A stretch of 13,717 bases of DNA from Clostridia bacterium (GTDB taxonomy: Bacteria > Bacillota > Clostridia > Oscillospirales > Butyricicoccaceae), in contig JAFQVZ010000124.1 in the NCBI GenBank assembly GCA_017407765.1, positions 1 to 13,717 on the forward strand. The letters are read 5' to 3'. Every line of letters starts with the position of its first letter. Within the stretch, counting starts at the first letter, position 1. The notes under the pieces were generated by a model. The model worked only from the letters and a program-made list of their open reading frames with translations. It searched no databases and was not told the DNA's origin. A program made the position numbers and the translations under genes. Shown here one piece after another: positions 7,309 through 13,717 of the stretch.

Positions 7309-7337
7309 CAAAGGGACTGCTGAATGCAGCCCCTTTG
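7309..7337. terminator. Possible hairpin terminator between convergent genes
   Basis: CAAAGGG-A-CTGC (7309-7320) pairs with GCAG-C-CCCTTTG (7326-7337) around a 5-base loop, with a single A/C mismatch. It sits in the 43-bp gap between two convergent stop codons, where a terminator is expected, but no clear T run follows on either strand, so it is weaker than the one at 5701. Confidence 0.55.
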
Positions 7338-7345
7338 TCATGCAA

Positions 7346-8065
7346 TTATTCAGATTTGATGACAGTTCCGTCAGGAAGTCTGAATACATTATTCATATCC
7401 TGCGGCATATCCAGCACGCTGACCGATAAAGAATATACAAGCATATCACCATCAAAACTCTGAGCGCCTACAAGCAGGCCATCATCTACCGAAATATAAT
7501 ACAAGCTTCGATATCCGCTGTTCGGATCTGAGGTTTCTACAAACACACAATATATCTCGTTATACAGCGAAAAGTCCGCATCGGTAATATCGGCTTCGTC
7601 AAGATCCAGTATCTTTTCGTATGTGGGAATAATAAGCCCATTGTCGACTCCGAAACCGCCTCTGCTGCCCTCATACCATGTATTCGAGCCTTCCGCCCAG
7701 ATATAAACCTTATCATCTGTAAGGATACAGTGTTCCTTAGGTGATCCGCTCTGGTCAAGCGTCACGCTCTTGCTGATCTCTCCCGAAACATAGCCTTCTG
7801 TGACCGTCGTGCTCTGCCCAGAGCTGTGATAGATGGTTGATCCGGCCGATATATGATACTGGTCCGGCCTTCTCATAGCTTCAATAAGCCTTTTTATATT
7901 GCTTTTGTCGATCTTTACCGCCTCAAGCATCTCGAGATTGCCTGAATAGCTGTCAAGATCCACGCCCACTTCGACAGAATCCTCACCGGGCAGCACTATC
8001 CCGGAAGAACTCTCTCCTTTCAAAAATGACGTGTCAAACATACTTATAAGCAGAGCTGCCGCCAT
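7346..8065 (-). CDS. Membrane-anchored extracytoplasmic protein of unknown function
   Basis: Not recognised. From the first in-frame ATG (8065) it has 239 residues, beginning in the middle of a hydrophobic stretch (MAAALLISMF). The frame stays open upstream to the mnaA stop, and the added residues (IKSGTIKTVIVAVCI) give a normal positively charged signal anchor, so the true start may be the ATC at 8108-8110, which lies 8 bases after GGGAGG. The remainder looks beta-rich and acidic, with repeated hydrophobic strands such as KVYIWAEGSNTWYEG and YRSLYYISVDDGLLVGAQ near the C-terminus, a layout loosely reminiscent of LolA/LppX-like lipoprotein folds (weak inference). It is the last gene of the trpS-tagO-mnaA transcript, so it may act at the cell envelope. 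Confidence 0.8.
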   Translation of the reverse strand: MAAALLISMFDTSFLKGESSSGIVLPGEDSVEVGVDLDSYSGNLEMLEAVKIDKSNIKRLIEAMRRPDQYHISAGSTIYHSSGQSTTVTEGYVSGEISKSVTLDQSGSPKEHCILTDDKVYIWAEGSNTWYEGSRGGFGVDNGLIIPTYEKILDLDEADITDADFSLYNEIYCVFVETSDPNSGYRSLYYISVDDGLLVGAQSFDGDMLVYSLSVSVLDMPQDMNNVFRLPDGTVIKSE

Positions 8066-8128
8066 AATGCAAACAGCGACTATGACAGTTTTTATCGTAC
8101 CGCTTTTGATACTACCAGCCTCCCGGCA

Positions 8129-9280
8129 TTATTCAGCAACAAACTCCTCTGCCGCCTTTTCCGACATTCCGAAATAGTACAGAAGATCCTCTGCGATCCT
8201 ACGGCAGGCATTGCCATCACCATAAGGATTAACAGCACGCTTCATCTTAAGATAATGATCCTTATCATCAAAAAGCCTGAGTGCACTGTTTATGATATCC
8301 TGCTTCTCCGTACCGACGATCTCAACGGTCCCTGCCTCAACAGCCTCGGGACGCTCGGTCTCACGTCTAAGAACCAATACAGGCTTGCCCAATGCAGGTG
8401 CTTCTTCCTGAAGCCCTCCCGAATCGGTCATTACCATGTATACGCGGCTCATGAGATTGTGCATATCAAAAACACCCAAAGGAGAAATCAGCATGACATT
8501 GTCAATTCCATCAAGATACTTTGCCGCTGTCTCGCGTACATAAGGGCTCAGGTGGACGGGATACACAAAAAGCGCATCCTTTTTCTGTGCTGCCAGCTCG
8601 GCAACCGCCTGCATGATATTTTCCATAGGCTGACCATAGTTCTCGCGGCGGTGGGCCGTCATTAGAACAACTTTTCTGCCATCATAATCAATATCATTGA
8701 GTTCGGGACACTCGAACACATAATCATCACGAACTGTTGTCTTAAGCGCATCGATTACTGTATTGCCCGTGATATATACGTTCTTGTTGATGCCCTCATT
8801 CAGAAGGTTATTAAAGTTTGCTCTTGTGGGCGAAAAATGTATATCGGCCAACCTTCCCGTCAGAAGACGGTTCATTTCTTCGGGATAGGGCGACATCTTG
8901 TCAAAACTTCTGAGTCCCGCTTCCACATGGCCTACTGCGATCTTATCATAAAAGGCCGCAAGACCTGCCGCAAAGGATGTGGTGGTGTCGCCATGGACAA
9001 GCACGATATCAGGACGGTCCTTCTCAAAGACATCCTTCAGCCCCATAAGGACCTTGGACGTTACCGAAGAGATCGTCTGGCTCTTCTCCATGATATCGAG
9101 ATCGAAATCCGGAGTGATCTCAAAGGCCGAGAGCACCTGATCGAGCATTTCTCGATGCTGTCCCGTTACACAGACTATGGGGTCGATATTATCATAGTTA
9201 CCCAGCTCTTTTACAAGAGGTGCCATTTTAATAGCCTCGGGTCTGGTGCCGAAGACCGACATGACTTTTAACTTTTTCAT
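8129..9280 (-). CDS. mnaA: UDP-N-acetylglucosamine 2-epimerase (non-hydrolysing)
   Basis: Interconverts UDP-GlcNAc and UDP-ManNAc in the cytoplasm, supplying ManNAc for teichoic acid linkage units or capsule (also called wecB). The 383-residue length is typical. Motifs in order: FGTRPEAIKMAPL (10-22), TGQHREML (39-46), GDTT (97-100), HVEAGLRS (118-125), PEEMNR (133-138), AHRREN (209-214), SPLG (266-269) and TDSGGLQEEA (285-294). D98, E120, E134 or E135, and H210 match the expected catalytic positions. It overlaps tagO by four bases (ATGA), a sign of translational coupling. Its product is the donor for the TagA enzyme encoded at 3274-4008. Confidence 0.96.
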   Translation of the reverse strand: MKKLKVMSVFGTRPEAIKMAPLVKELGNYDNIDPIVCVTGQHREMLDQVLSAFEITPDFDLDIMEKSQTISSVTSKVLMGLKDVFEKDRPDIVLVHGDTTTSFAAGLAAFYDKIAVGHVEAGLRSFDKMSPYPEEMNRLLTGRLADIHFSPTRANFNNLLNEGINKNVYITGNTVIDALKTTVRDDYVFECPELNDIDYDGRKVVLMTAHRRENYGQPMENIMQAVAELAAQKKDALFVYPVHLSPYVRETAAKYLDGIDNVMLISPLGVFDMHNLMSRVYMVMTDSGGLQEEAPALGKPVLVLRRETERPEAVEAGTVEIVGTEKQDIINSALRLFDDKDHYLKMKRAVNPYGDGNACRRIAEDLLYYFGMSEKAAEEFVAE

Positions 9281-10341
9281 TTGTTTTCCCCACTCTCTTT
9301 CTTCTGCTGAGGTTCTCTCTTAACCTTTCTGATATTCATGGCAAAGAAGAAGCACAGCAATACCGCAACGGCAAAAATGGCTATCTTCATCTCACCGCTG
9401 GTGGTGAATATTACAGCCGAAAGGCCAAGAATAACGCTTACCGCATAAAGAATGGCAACCGACTGTTTCTGGTCGAAGCCCATATCAACAAGGCGGTGAT
9501 GAATGTGTCCCCTGTCAGCCTGGAAGGGGCTCTGACCCTTAAGCAGGCGGCGAACGATGGCAAAGCCCGTGTCAAATATGGGCAGACCGAGGATCATAAA
9601 GGGGACTATAAAGGAGATAATGGCATAAAGCTTAAAGAGACCGCTGATAGACATAGTGGCCAGGATATAGCCGAGGAACATCGAGCCTGTGTCTCCCATA
9701 AAGATTTTTGCCGGATTGAGGTTATAGGGCAGGAATCCGAAGCATGCACCCGCAAGCGCCGCCATAACGATGGCAACATAAGGCTCGGAAACCAGCAGCG
9801 CAATAGTAAATACCGTAAGCGACGCGATCGAAGATACTCCGCAGGCAAGGCCGTCAAGACCATCAATGAAGTTTACCGCATTTATCATACCGACGATCCA
9901 TACAACAGTAACCGGAATAGACAGCCATCCAAGGTGGATGGGCTCGCTGCTGAACGGATTTGTCAGGACCGATATCCTTACATCGGTCAATATAGGTATC
10001 ATTGCCGCAGCTATCTGTCCTACAAACTTGGTCTTGGCCGGAAGAGCCATAACGTCATCCACGATGCCCATAAGCACAAGAACGACGCTGCCCAGAAGGA
10101 TGGCCTTGAAGCTGTTGTCGAGATTGCCGAAAATAAGGGCGCTTACAAGAAAGCCAAGATAAATGGCAAGGCCGCCTACACGGGGTATAGGGTCCTTATG
10201 CATTCTTCGCGCATCCTTAGGCACATCGATAGCGCCTATTTTATAAGCAAAAGTCCTTACGATAGGAGTCAGCGCAAAGGATACAAAAACCGCTGTTGCA
10301 AAAGCAAGCGCAGAGGTCAGAACAACACTGAATTCAAGCAT
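9277..10341 (-). CDS. tagO: Undecaprenyl-phosphate GlcNAc-1-phosphate transferase (TagO/WecA family)
   Basis: Membrane enzyme that transfers GlcNAc-1-phosphate from UDP-GlcNAc to undecaprenyl phosphate, the first step of wall teichoic acid and related polymers. The 354 residues form about eleven hydrophobic segments with cytoplasmic family motifs: RRMHKDPIPRVGG (45-57), VDD (94-96), NFIDGLDGL (157-165), FMGDTGS (214-220) and the TagO/WecA signature RGHIHHR (277-283), which distinguishes it from MraY. The C-terminal tail is charged (Lys/Glu). The ATG at 10341 follows CAGGAAAA, 14 bases after the trpS stop. Confidence 0.94.
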   Translation of the reverse strand: MLEFSVVLTSALAFATAVFVSFALTPIVRTFAYKIGAIDVPKDARRMHKDPIPRVGGLAIYLGFLVSALIFGNLDNSFKAILLGSVVLVLMGIVDDVMALPAKTKFVGQIAAAMIPILTDVRISVLTNPFSSEPIHLGWLSIPVTVVWIVGMINAVNFIDGLDGLACGVSSIASLTVFTIALLVSEPYVAIVMAALAGACFGFLPYNLNPAKIFMGDTGSMFLGYILATMSISGLFKLYAIISFIVPFMILGLPIFDTGFAIVRRLLKGQSPFQADRGHIHHRLVDMGFDQKQSVAILYAVSVILGLSAVIFTTSGEMKIAIFAVAVLLCFFFAMNIRKVKREPQQKKESGENK

Positions 10342-10355
10342 GATTATTTTCCTGC

Positions 10356-11393
10356 TTACTTCTTTACAACAAGGCCGACCTTCTTATAGACCTTGTCCAG
10401 TGTGCGCTGAGCAAAAATAGATGCGCGTTCGGCACCGGTCTTGCAGATCTCGTCGATATAGTCCTTATTGTTCATATATTCATTTACCTTCTCGCGGATA
10501 GGACGTACTGTTTCGGCAACCACTTCGCCGCAGGCCATCTTGAAGTCGCCATAGCCCTTGCCTTCAAACTCGCGCTCGATCTCTGCGGTTTCCTTGCCGG
10601 TGACAGCACTGTAGATATTGATAAGGTTATTGATGCCGTCCTTACCCTCGCCCATGCGGACCCCACTGCCCGAGTCGGTCACTGCACGCTTGAACTTCTT
10701 GATGATCTCGGCATCGGTGTCAAGAATGGTGATGATGGCGTTCTGGTTGGGGTCGGACTTGCTCATCTTCTTGGTAGGCTCAGCAAGGCTCATGATGCGC
10801 GCACCGCTCTTTGTGATATAAGGCTCGGGCTCGGTGAAAGTCTTGCCGTAAATTCCATTGAAGCGGTTAGCAATATCACGTGCGATCTCAAGATGCTGCT
10901 TCTGATCCTGGCCAACAGGAACAAAGTTTGTCTGATACAGCAGAATGTCTGCAGCCATAAGTGCAGGATATGTGAAAAGGCCTGCATTGATGTTGTCGGC
11001 ATACTTGGCCGACTTGTCCTTGAACTGTGTCATTCTCGAAAGCTCGCCAAACATGGTGTAGCAGTTGAGGATCCATGCCAGCTCGGCATGCTGGTGAACA
11101 TGGCTCTGCTGGAATACGATGCTCTTCTCGGGATCGATGCCGCTTGCAAGCAAAACCGCAAGGCCCTGATATATCTGATTCTTAAGAGCCTTGGGATCCT
11201 GACGTACAGTCAGAGCATGAAGGTCGGCAACCGCATAAAGGCAGTTAAACTCGCCGCTGTCCTGAATAGTTACCCAATTCTTGAGGGCGCCCAGATAATT
11301 ACCCAGGGTAAAAGCACCCGAGGGCTGTATAAAGCTCAAAGATATCTTCTTTTTTTCTTTCTTTTCTTCGCCGTTTACGATGATCTCGCTCAT
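10356..11393 (-). CDS. trpS: Tryptophanyl-tRNA synthetase
   Basis: Class I synthetase that charges tRNA-Trp. The 345-residue protein has the N-terminal block QPSGAFTLGNYLGAL (23-37), in which TLGN stands for the HIGH signature, and KMSKS at 209-213. GQDQKQHLEIARD (161-173) is also typical of TrpRS. Its N-terminus carries about 17 extra lysine/glutamate-rich residues before the first conserved strand. The ATG at 11393 follows GGAAGG at 8 bases and is preferred to TTG at 11399. It heads an operon with tagO and mnaA, an association that appears positional rather than functional. No T-box sequence was seen upstream. Confidence 0.96.
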   Translation of the reverse strand: MSEIIVNGEEKKEKKKISLSFIQPSGAFTLGNYLGALKNWVTIQDSGEFNCLYAVADLHALTVRQDPKALKNQIYQGLAVLLASGIDPEKSIVFQQSHVHQHAELAWILNCYTMFGELSRMTQFKDKSAKYADNINAGLFTYPALMAADILLYQTNFVPVGQDQKQHLEIARDIANRFNGIYGKTFTEPEPYITKSGARIMSLAEPTKKMSKSDPNQNAIITILDTDAEIIKKFKRAVTDSGSGVRMGEGKDGINNLINIYSAVTGKETAEIEREFEGKGYGDFKMACGEVVAETVRPIREKVNEYMNNKDYIDEICKTGAERASIFAQRTLDKVYKKVGLVVKK

Positions 11394-11436
11394 TTTCAAC
11401 GCCTTCCTTTCGTTTATAAACTGAAACTGATCTCAC

Positions 11437-11496
11437 ATTATATGCTCAATATACGCATTATTGTTCATTATATCACTCCACCATTATCCAATGCAA
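11437..11496 (-). promoter_or_regulatory. Candidate promoters of the trpS-tagO-mnaA operon
   Basis: On the minus strand a perfect TATAAT (11467-11472) lies 18 bases after TTGCAT (11491-11496). A second perfect TATAAT (11437-11442) lies nearer the gene but has no good -35. A GCATTATTG direct repeat (11455-11463 and 11497-11505, 42 bases apart) surrounds the upstream promoter and might be a protein-binding site. Confidence 0.5.
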
Positions 11497-11508
11497 GCAT
11501 TATTGCTT

Positions 11509-11551
11509 TATATGCATATTTGAGCACACAGCTGTAAAAAATATGCATATA
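11509..11551. repeat. Paired ATATGCATAT palindromes forming a 13-bp inverted repeat upstream of ypeB
   Basis: TATATGCATATTT (11509-11521) and AAATATGCATATA (11539-11551) are exact reverse complements, and each has a 10-bp perfect palindrome at its core. Their centres are 31 bases apart, close to three helical turns, so two dimers would sit on the same DNA face. The right copy ends 7 bases before the ypeB ribosome site, and both lie upstream of the divergent trpS promoter. An operator pair is a reasonable inference; a chance AT-rich pattern remains possible. Confidence 0.6.
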
Positions 11552-11573
11552 TGCTATCAGGAGGTATTCTTAA

Positions 11574-12893
11574 ATGAAACGCCGAAAACACCTTACCGCT
11601 TTTTTGTCTGTTATTTCAGCTGTTTTCATCTGCTCTACTGTCTTTTACGCAATGCGTGCCGAGCTCTATTCCGATTATATAGAAAACTCAAACCAGCGTG
11701 CTATGTCAGACCTTGTATCAGAGCTCTCGCAGATAGACAGCGCGCTTTTAAAGCTGCGCTATGCCTCTACCCCTCTCAGCATCCAGACCACTTCTGCCAA
11801 GCTGTGGCAGAGTGCTGAAAATGCCAAAAGTGCTATGGCAGCCCTGTCGATCGATGGAGACACAATGGATAAAACCCAAAAGTTCATTGCCCAGGCCGGC
11901 GATTTTGCCTATTATCTTCTTTTCTCCTCAGCTGGAGGAAAAGCCATGAGTCAGGAACACTCCGAGGCTCTTGAAAGTCTATACGAAACCTCCGATGTCC
12001 TCGCACGGGAAGTCAGTTCGGTAAAAAAACAGATCGACTCCAATATGCTTTCCTTTGGAGGTATAACCCAAAGCACCGCATCCGATGCAGCTCCGATGAG
12101 CAACAGCCTGAGCGGGATAGAGCAGGAGTTTCCCGAATATGCCGAGCTGATCTACGACGGCCCTTTCTCCGAGCATATCGAGCGAAGAAAGCCCAAGCTT
12201 CTTAACGGAATGGCGGAAATACCTCCAGAAGATGCCATAAAAAGAGCCTCGGCTTTCTCGGGAATAAGCCCGGCACAACTGTCAATAGCCTATGAACATG
12301 ACGGTAATATCCCTTCCTATTGCGTCATGGCAGATGACGGCACAGTTATGGAGCTGTCCAAGAAAGGCGGCATAGTATATACCTATCACAAAGAACGTGC
12401 GGCTTCAGTGTCTGCCATCACTCCCGAAGAAGCCATTGAAAAAGGGGCAGCTTTCCTGAATGAACACGGGTTCAGCGGCATGAATGAAAGCTATTATACC
12501 ATATATGAAAATCATATTGCTGTTAATTATGCATACGCGAATAATGGTATCATAGTCTATCCCGACCTTATCAAAGTCACAATTGCCCTGGATAACGGAG
12601 AGATCCTCGGCATGGAAGCACGGGGATATATTATGTGCCACACAGACCGAAGCCTTGAAACTCCCGTTTTTTCCGTAGAAGCAGGATCCGAAAAAATAAG
12701 TTCCTCTCTGTCGATCCAATCCAAACGCCTTGCCCTTATTCCCACTTCGGGCGAAAACGAAGTCCTGTGTTATGAATATGTCTGCACTAACGAAAAGGAA
12801 GAGCACATTATTGTTTATGTAAATACACAAACCGGTCAGGAGGAGAATATCTTTATCCTTATCGAGGATGAAAACGGCATTCTCGCCATATGA
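11574..12893 (+). CDS. ypeB: Germination protein YpeB
   Basis: In spores YpeB is needed for localisation and stability of the cortex-lytic enzyme SleB. The 439-residue protein has a short Lys/Arg-rich start, one membrane segment (about 8-26), a long helical N-terminal domain (about 27-150) and C-terminal PepSY-like repeats. The most recognisable block is in the last third: TPEEAIEKGAAFLNEHGFSG, then YYTIYENHIAVNYAY and YPDLIKVTIALDNGEILG. The length agrees with the family. The ATG at 11574 follows a perfect AGGAGGT at 8 bases. sleB is usually immediately upstream of ypeB but is absent here, where trpS diverges instead. Expression in the forespore (sigma-G) is expected from Bacillus, but no clear sigma-G promoter was seen. 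Confidence 0.9.
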   Translation: MKRRKHLTAFLSVISAVFICSTVFYAMRAELYSDYIENSNQRAMSDLVSELSQIDSALLKLRYASTPLSIQTTSAKLWQSAENAKSAMAALSIDGDTMDKTQKFIAQAGDFAYYLLFSSAGGKAMSQEHSEALESLYETSDVLAREVSSVKKQIDSNMLSFGGITQSTASDAAPMSNSLSGIEQEFPEYAELIYDGPFSEHIERRKPKLLNGMAEIPPEDAIKRASAFSGISPAQLSIAYEHDGNIPSYCVMADDGTVMELSKKGGIVYTYHKERAASVSAITPEEAIEKGAAFLNEHGFSGMNESYYTIYENHIAVNYAYANNGIIVYPDLIKVTIALDNGEILGMEARGYIMCHTDRSLETPVFSVEAGSEKISSSLSIQSKRLALIPTSGENEVLCYEYVCTNEKEEHIIVYVNTQTGQEENIFILIEDENGILAI

Positions 12894-12911
12894 TCCCTTA
12901 TGATTGACAGC

Positions 12912-12950
12912 CCTCTCTTTTTCTGATACCCTTTGATAAGAAAAAGGAGG
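12912..12950 (+). promoter_or_regulatory. Hairpin that would mask the birA ribosome site
   Basis: CCTC-(T)-CTTTTTCT (12912-12924) can pair with AGAAAAAG-GAGG (12939-12950), 12 base pairs with one bulged T and a 14-base loop. The right arm includes the AAGGAGG ribosome site of birA. The stem is A-U rich, so its stability is uncertain. Confidence 0.35.
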
Positions 12951-12957
12951 CGAGCCG

Positions 12958-13717
12958 ATGACGAGCAAACTTGACCTTGCCGCTGTAAAACAATATTTGA
13001 AGCATGATGGTTTCACCTTTATAAACACATACGAAACCGGCAGCACCAATGACGATGCAAAAAAGCTTGCCTCGGAAGGGGCCTGCGAGTTTACCGTTAT
13101 CTCCGCCGATCACCAGACCAGAGGCAAGGGACGCCTGGGACGAAGCTTCTATTCTCCCCCATCCACCTGTCTTTACTTCAGCATTATTCTCAGGCCCGAT
13201 CATCTTCCTCCCGAAGACTCGCTCTATATTACTACAGCAGCGGCTGCCGCTGTAGCTAAGGCCGTCGAAGATATCTGCAGAATGAAAACCGGCATAAAAT
13301 GGGTCAATGACATCTTTATAGGCGACAGAAAAATCTGCGGGATCCTCACCGAAGCCTCGTTCGATTTTGAACGCAGTCGTCTTGCCTATGCGGTTCTTGG
13401 AATAGGAATCAACATTGCTCCTCCCCGGGAAGGTTTTCCCGAAGAGCTGAAAACCATTGCCGACAGCATATATGCTTCGGCAGATGATATGCCCCAAAAG
13501 CTCCCCGAACGCCTGCTGGCTGCAATTCTTGATAACTTCTGCACTTATTACGCAGCTTTTCCCTCGCCCGGTTTTCTTGACGATTACCGCAGCAGAAACA
13601 TTCTCATCGGCCGTGACGTCACGGTATATCGCGGCGACGAAAAATGGCCTGCGACAGTTATAGGCATTGATGACAGATGCCGGCTGGCAGTTCGCTCCGG
13701 AGGCAAAGATCATCTTA
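12958..13717 (+). CDS. birA: Biotin-[acetyl-CoA-carboxylase] ligase, single-domain type, 3' end cut by window edge
   Basis: Attaches biotin, through biotinyl-AMP, to the carrier domain of biotin-dependent carboxylases. The visible 253 residues start almost directly at the catalytic domain: ETGSTND (26-32), the biotinyl-AMP loop QTRGKGRLGR (53-62), KWVND (114-118, usually KWPND), KICGILTEA (125-133) and LGIGINI (147-153). The C-terminal domain is beginning (GRDVTVYRG, then ATVIGIDD) when the window ends. No N-terminal winged-helix DNA-binding domain is present, so this form should not act as the biotin operon repressor. The ATG at 12958 follows AAGGAGG at 7 bases, 64 bases after ypeB. Confidence 0.95.
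   Translation, partial: MTSKLDLAAVKQYLKHDGFTFINTYETGSTNDDAKKLASEGACEFTVISADHQTRGKGRLGRSFYSPPSTCLYFSIILRPDHLPPEDSLYITTAAAAAVAKAVEDICRMKTGIKWVNDIFIGDRKICGILTEASFDFERSRLAYAVLGIGINIAPPREGFPEELKTIADSIYASADDMPQKLPERLLAAILDNFCTYYAAFPSPGFLDDYRSRNILIGRDVTVYRGDEKWPATVIGIDDRCRLAVRSGGKDHL

Noticed and set aside
9496..10389. 297-codon plus-strand open frame opposite tagO
   Set aside because: Shadow of tagO codon bias; its sequence is rich in Lys, Arg, His and Tyr with no motif, and tagO is unambiguous.
11509..11571. Sigma-G promoter of ypeB
   Set aside because: TGCATA resembles a sigma-G -35, but no CATNNTA-like -10 lies at the right spacing from either copy.
11394..11573. T-box riboswitch upstream of trpS
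   Set aside because: No AGGGTGGNACCGCG-like sequence, specifier stem or terminator is visible on the minus strand, and the space is short.
12405..13713. Two long minus-strand frames opposite ypeB and birA
   Set aside because: Complementary-frame artefacts; the plus-strand frames have family motifs and perfect ribosome sites.
1..13717. CRISPR array, insertion sequence, prophage or tRNA genes
   Set aside because: No regular spaced repeats, transposase or phage motifs, or tRNA cloverleaf were seen on either strand.

Overview
The window looks like ordinary chromosome from an anaerobic, spore-forming member of the Clostridia, probably near the Oscillospiraceae/Ruminococcaceae. This is inferred from the germination protein YpeB, flavin-dependent thymidylate synthase (ThyX), a TagO/MnaA/TagA cell-wall pathway, strong AGGAGG-type ribosome sites, and moderate base composition judged by eye. 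No phage genes, transposases, CRISPR arrays, rRNA or tRNA genes were found. Coding density is very high, and no gene-free stretch exceeds about 180 bases.

Layout. (1) Positions 1-4891, minus strand: one compact operon, read right to left as CPBP membrane protein (key residues missing), tagA-type glycosyltransferase, thyX, tmk, a second CPBP protein (intact motifs) and mltG, which runs off the left edge. Three consecutive junctions (tagA/thyX, thyX/tmk, tmk/CPBP) are identical 8-base overlaps. (2) Positions 4892-5046: divergent promoter region. (3) Positions 5047-5694, plus: nth (endonuclease III), ended by a perfect 14-bp hairpin terminator shared with the convergent metallophosphoesterase at 5738-6202 (minus). 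(4) Positions 6302-7302, plus: three small, tightly spaced genes of unknown function. (5) Positions 7346-11393, minus: operon trpS - tagO - mnaA - unknown membrane-anchored protein. (6) Positions 11394-11573: a 180-bp divergent region with a pair of ATATGCATAT palindromes. (7) Positions 11574-13717, plus: ypeB (without sleB upstream), then birA, which runs off the right edge.

How the genes fit together. ThyX makes dTMP and Tmk phosphorylates it to dTDP. TagO starts a lipid-linked GlcNAc, MnaA makes UDP-ManNAc and TagA adds ManNAc, so the window carries all three enzymes of the wall-teichoic-acid linkage disaccharide, split between two operons. MltG trims nascent peptidoglycan. The least explained parts are the three-gene small-protein cassette (6302-7302), the probable CPBP pseudoenzyme (4022-4891), the unknown protein at 7346 whose best start appears to be a non-standard codon, and the palindrome pair at 11509-11551. 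None proves a new system; the small-protein cassette is the best candidate for something undescribed.
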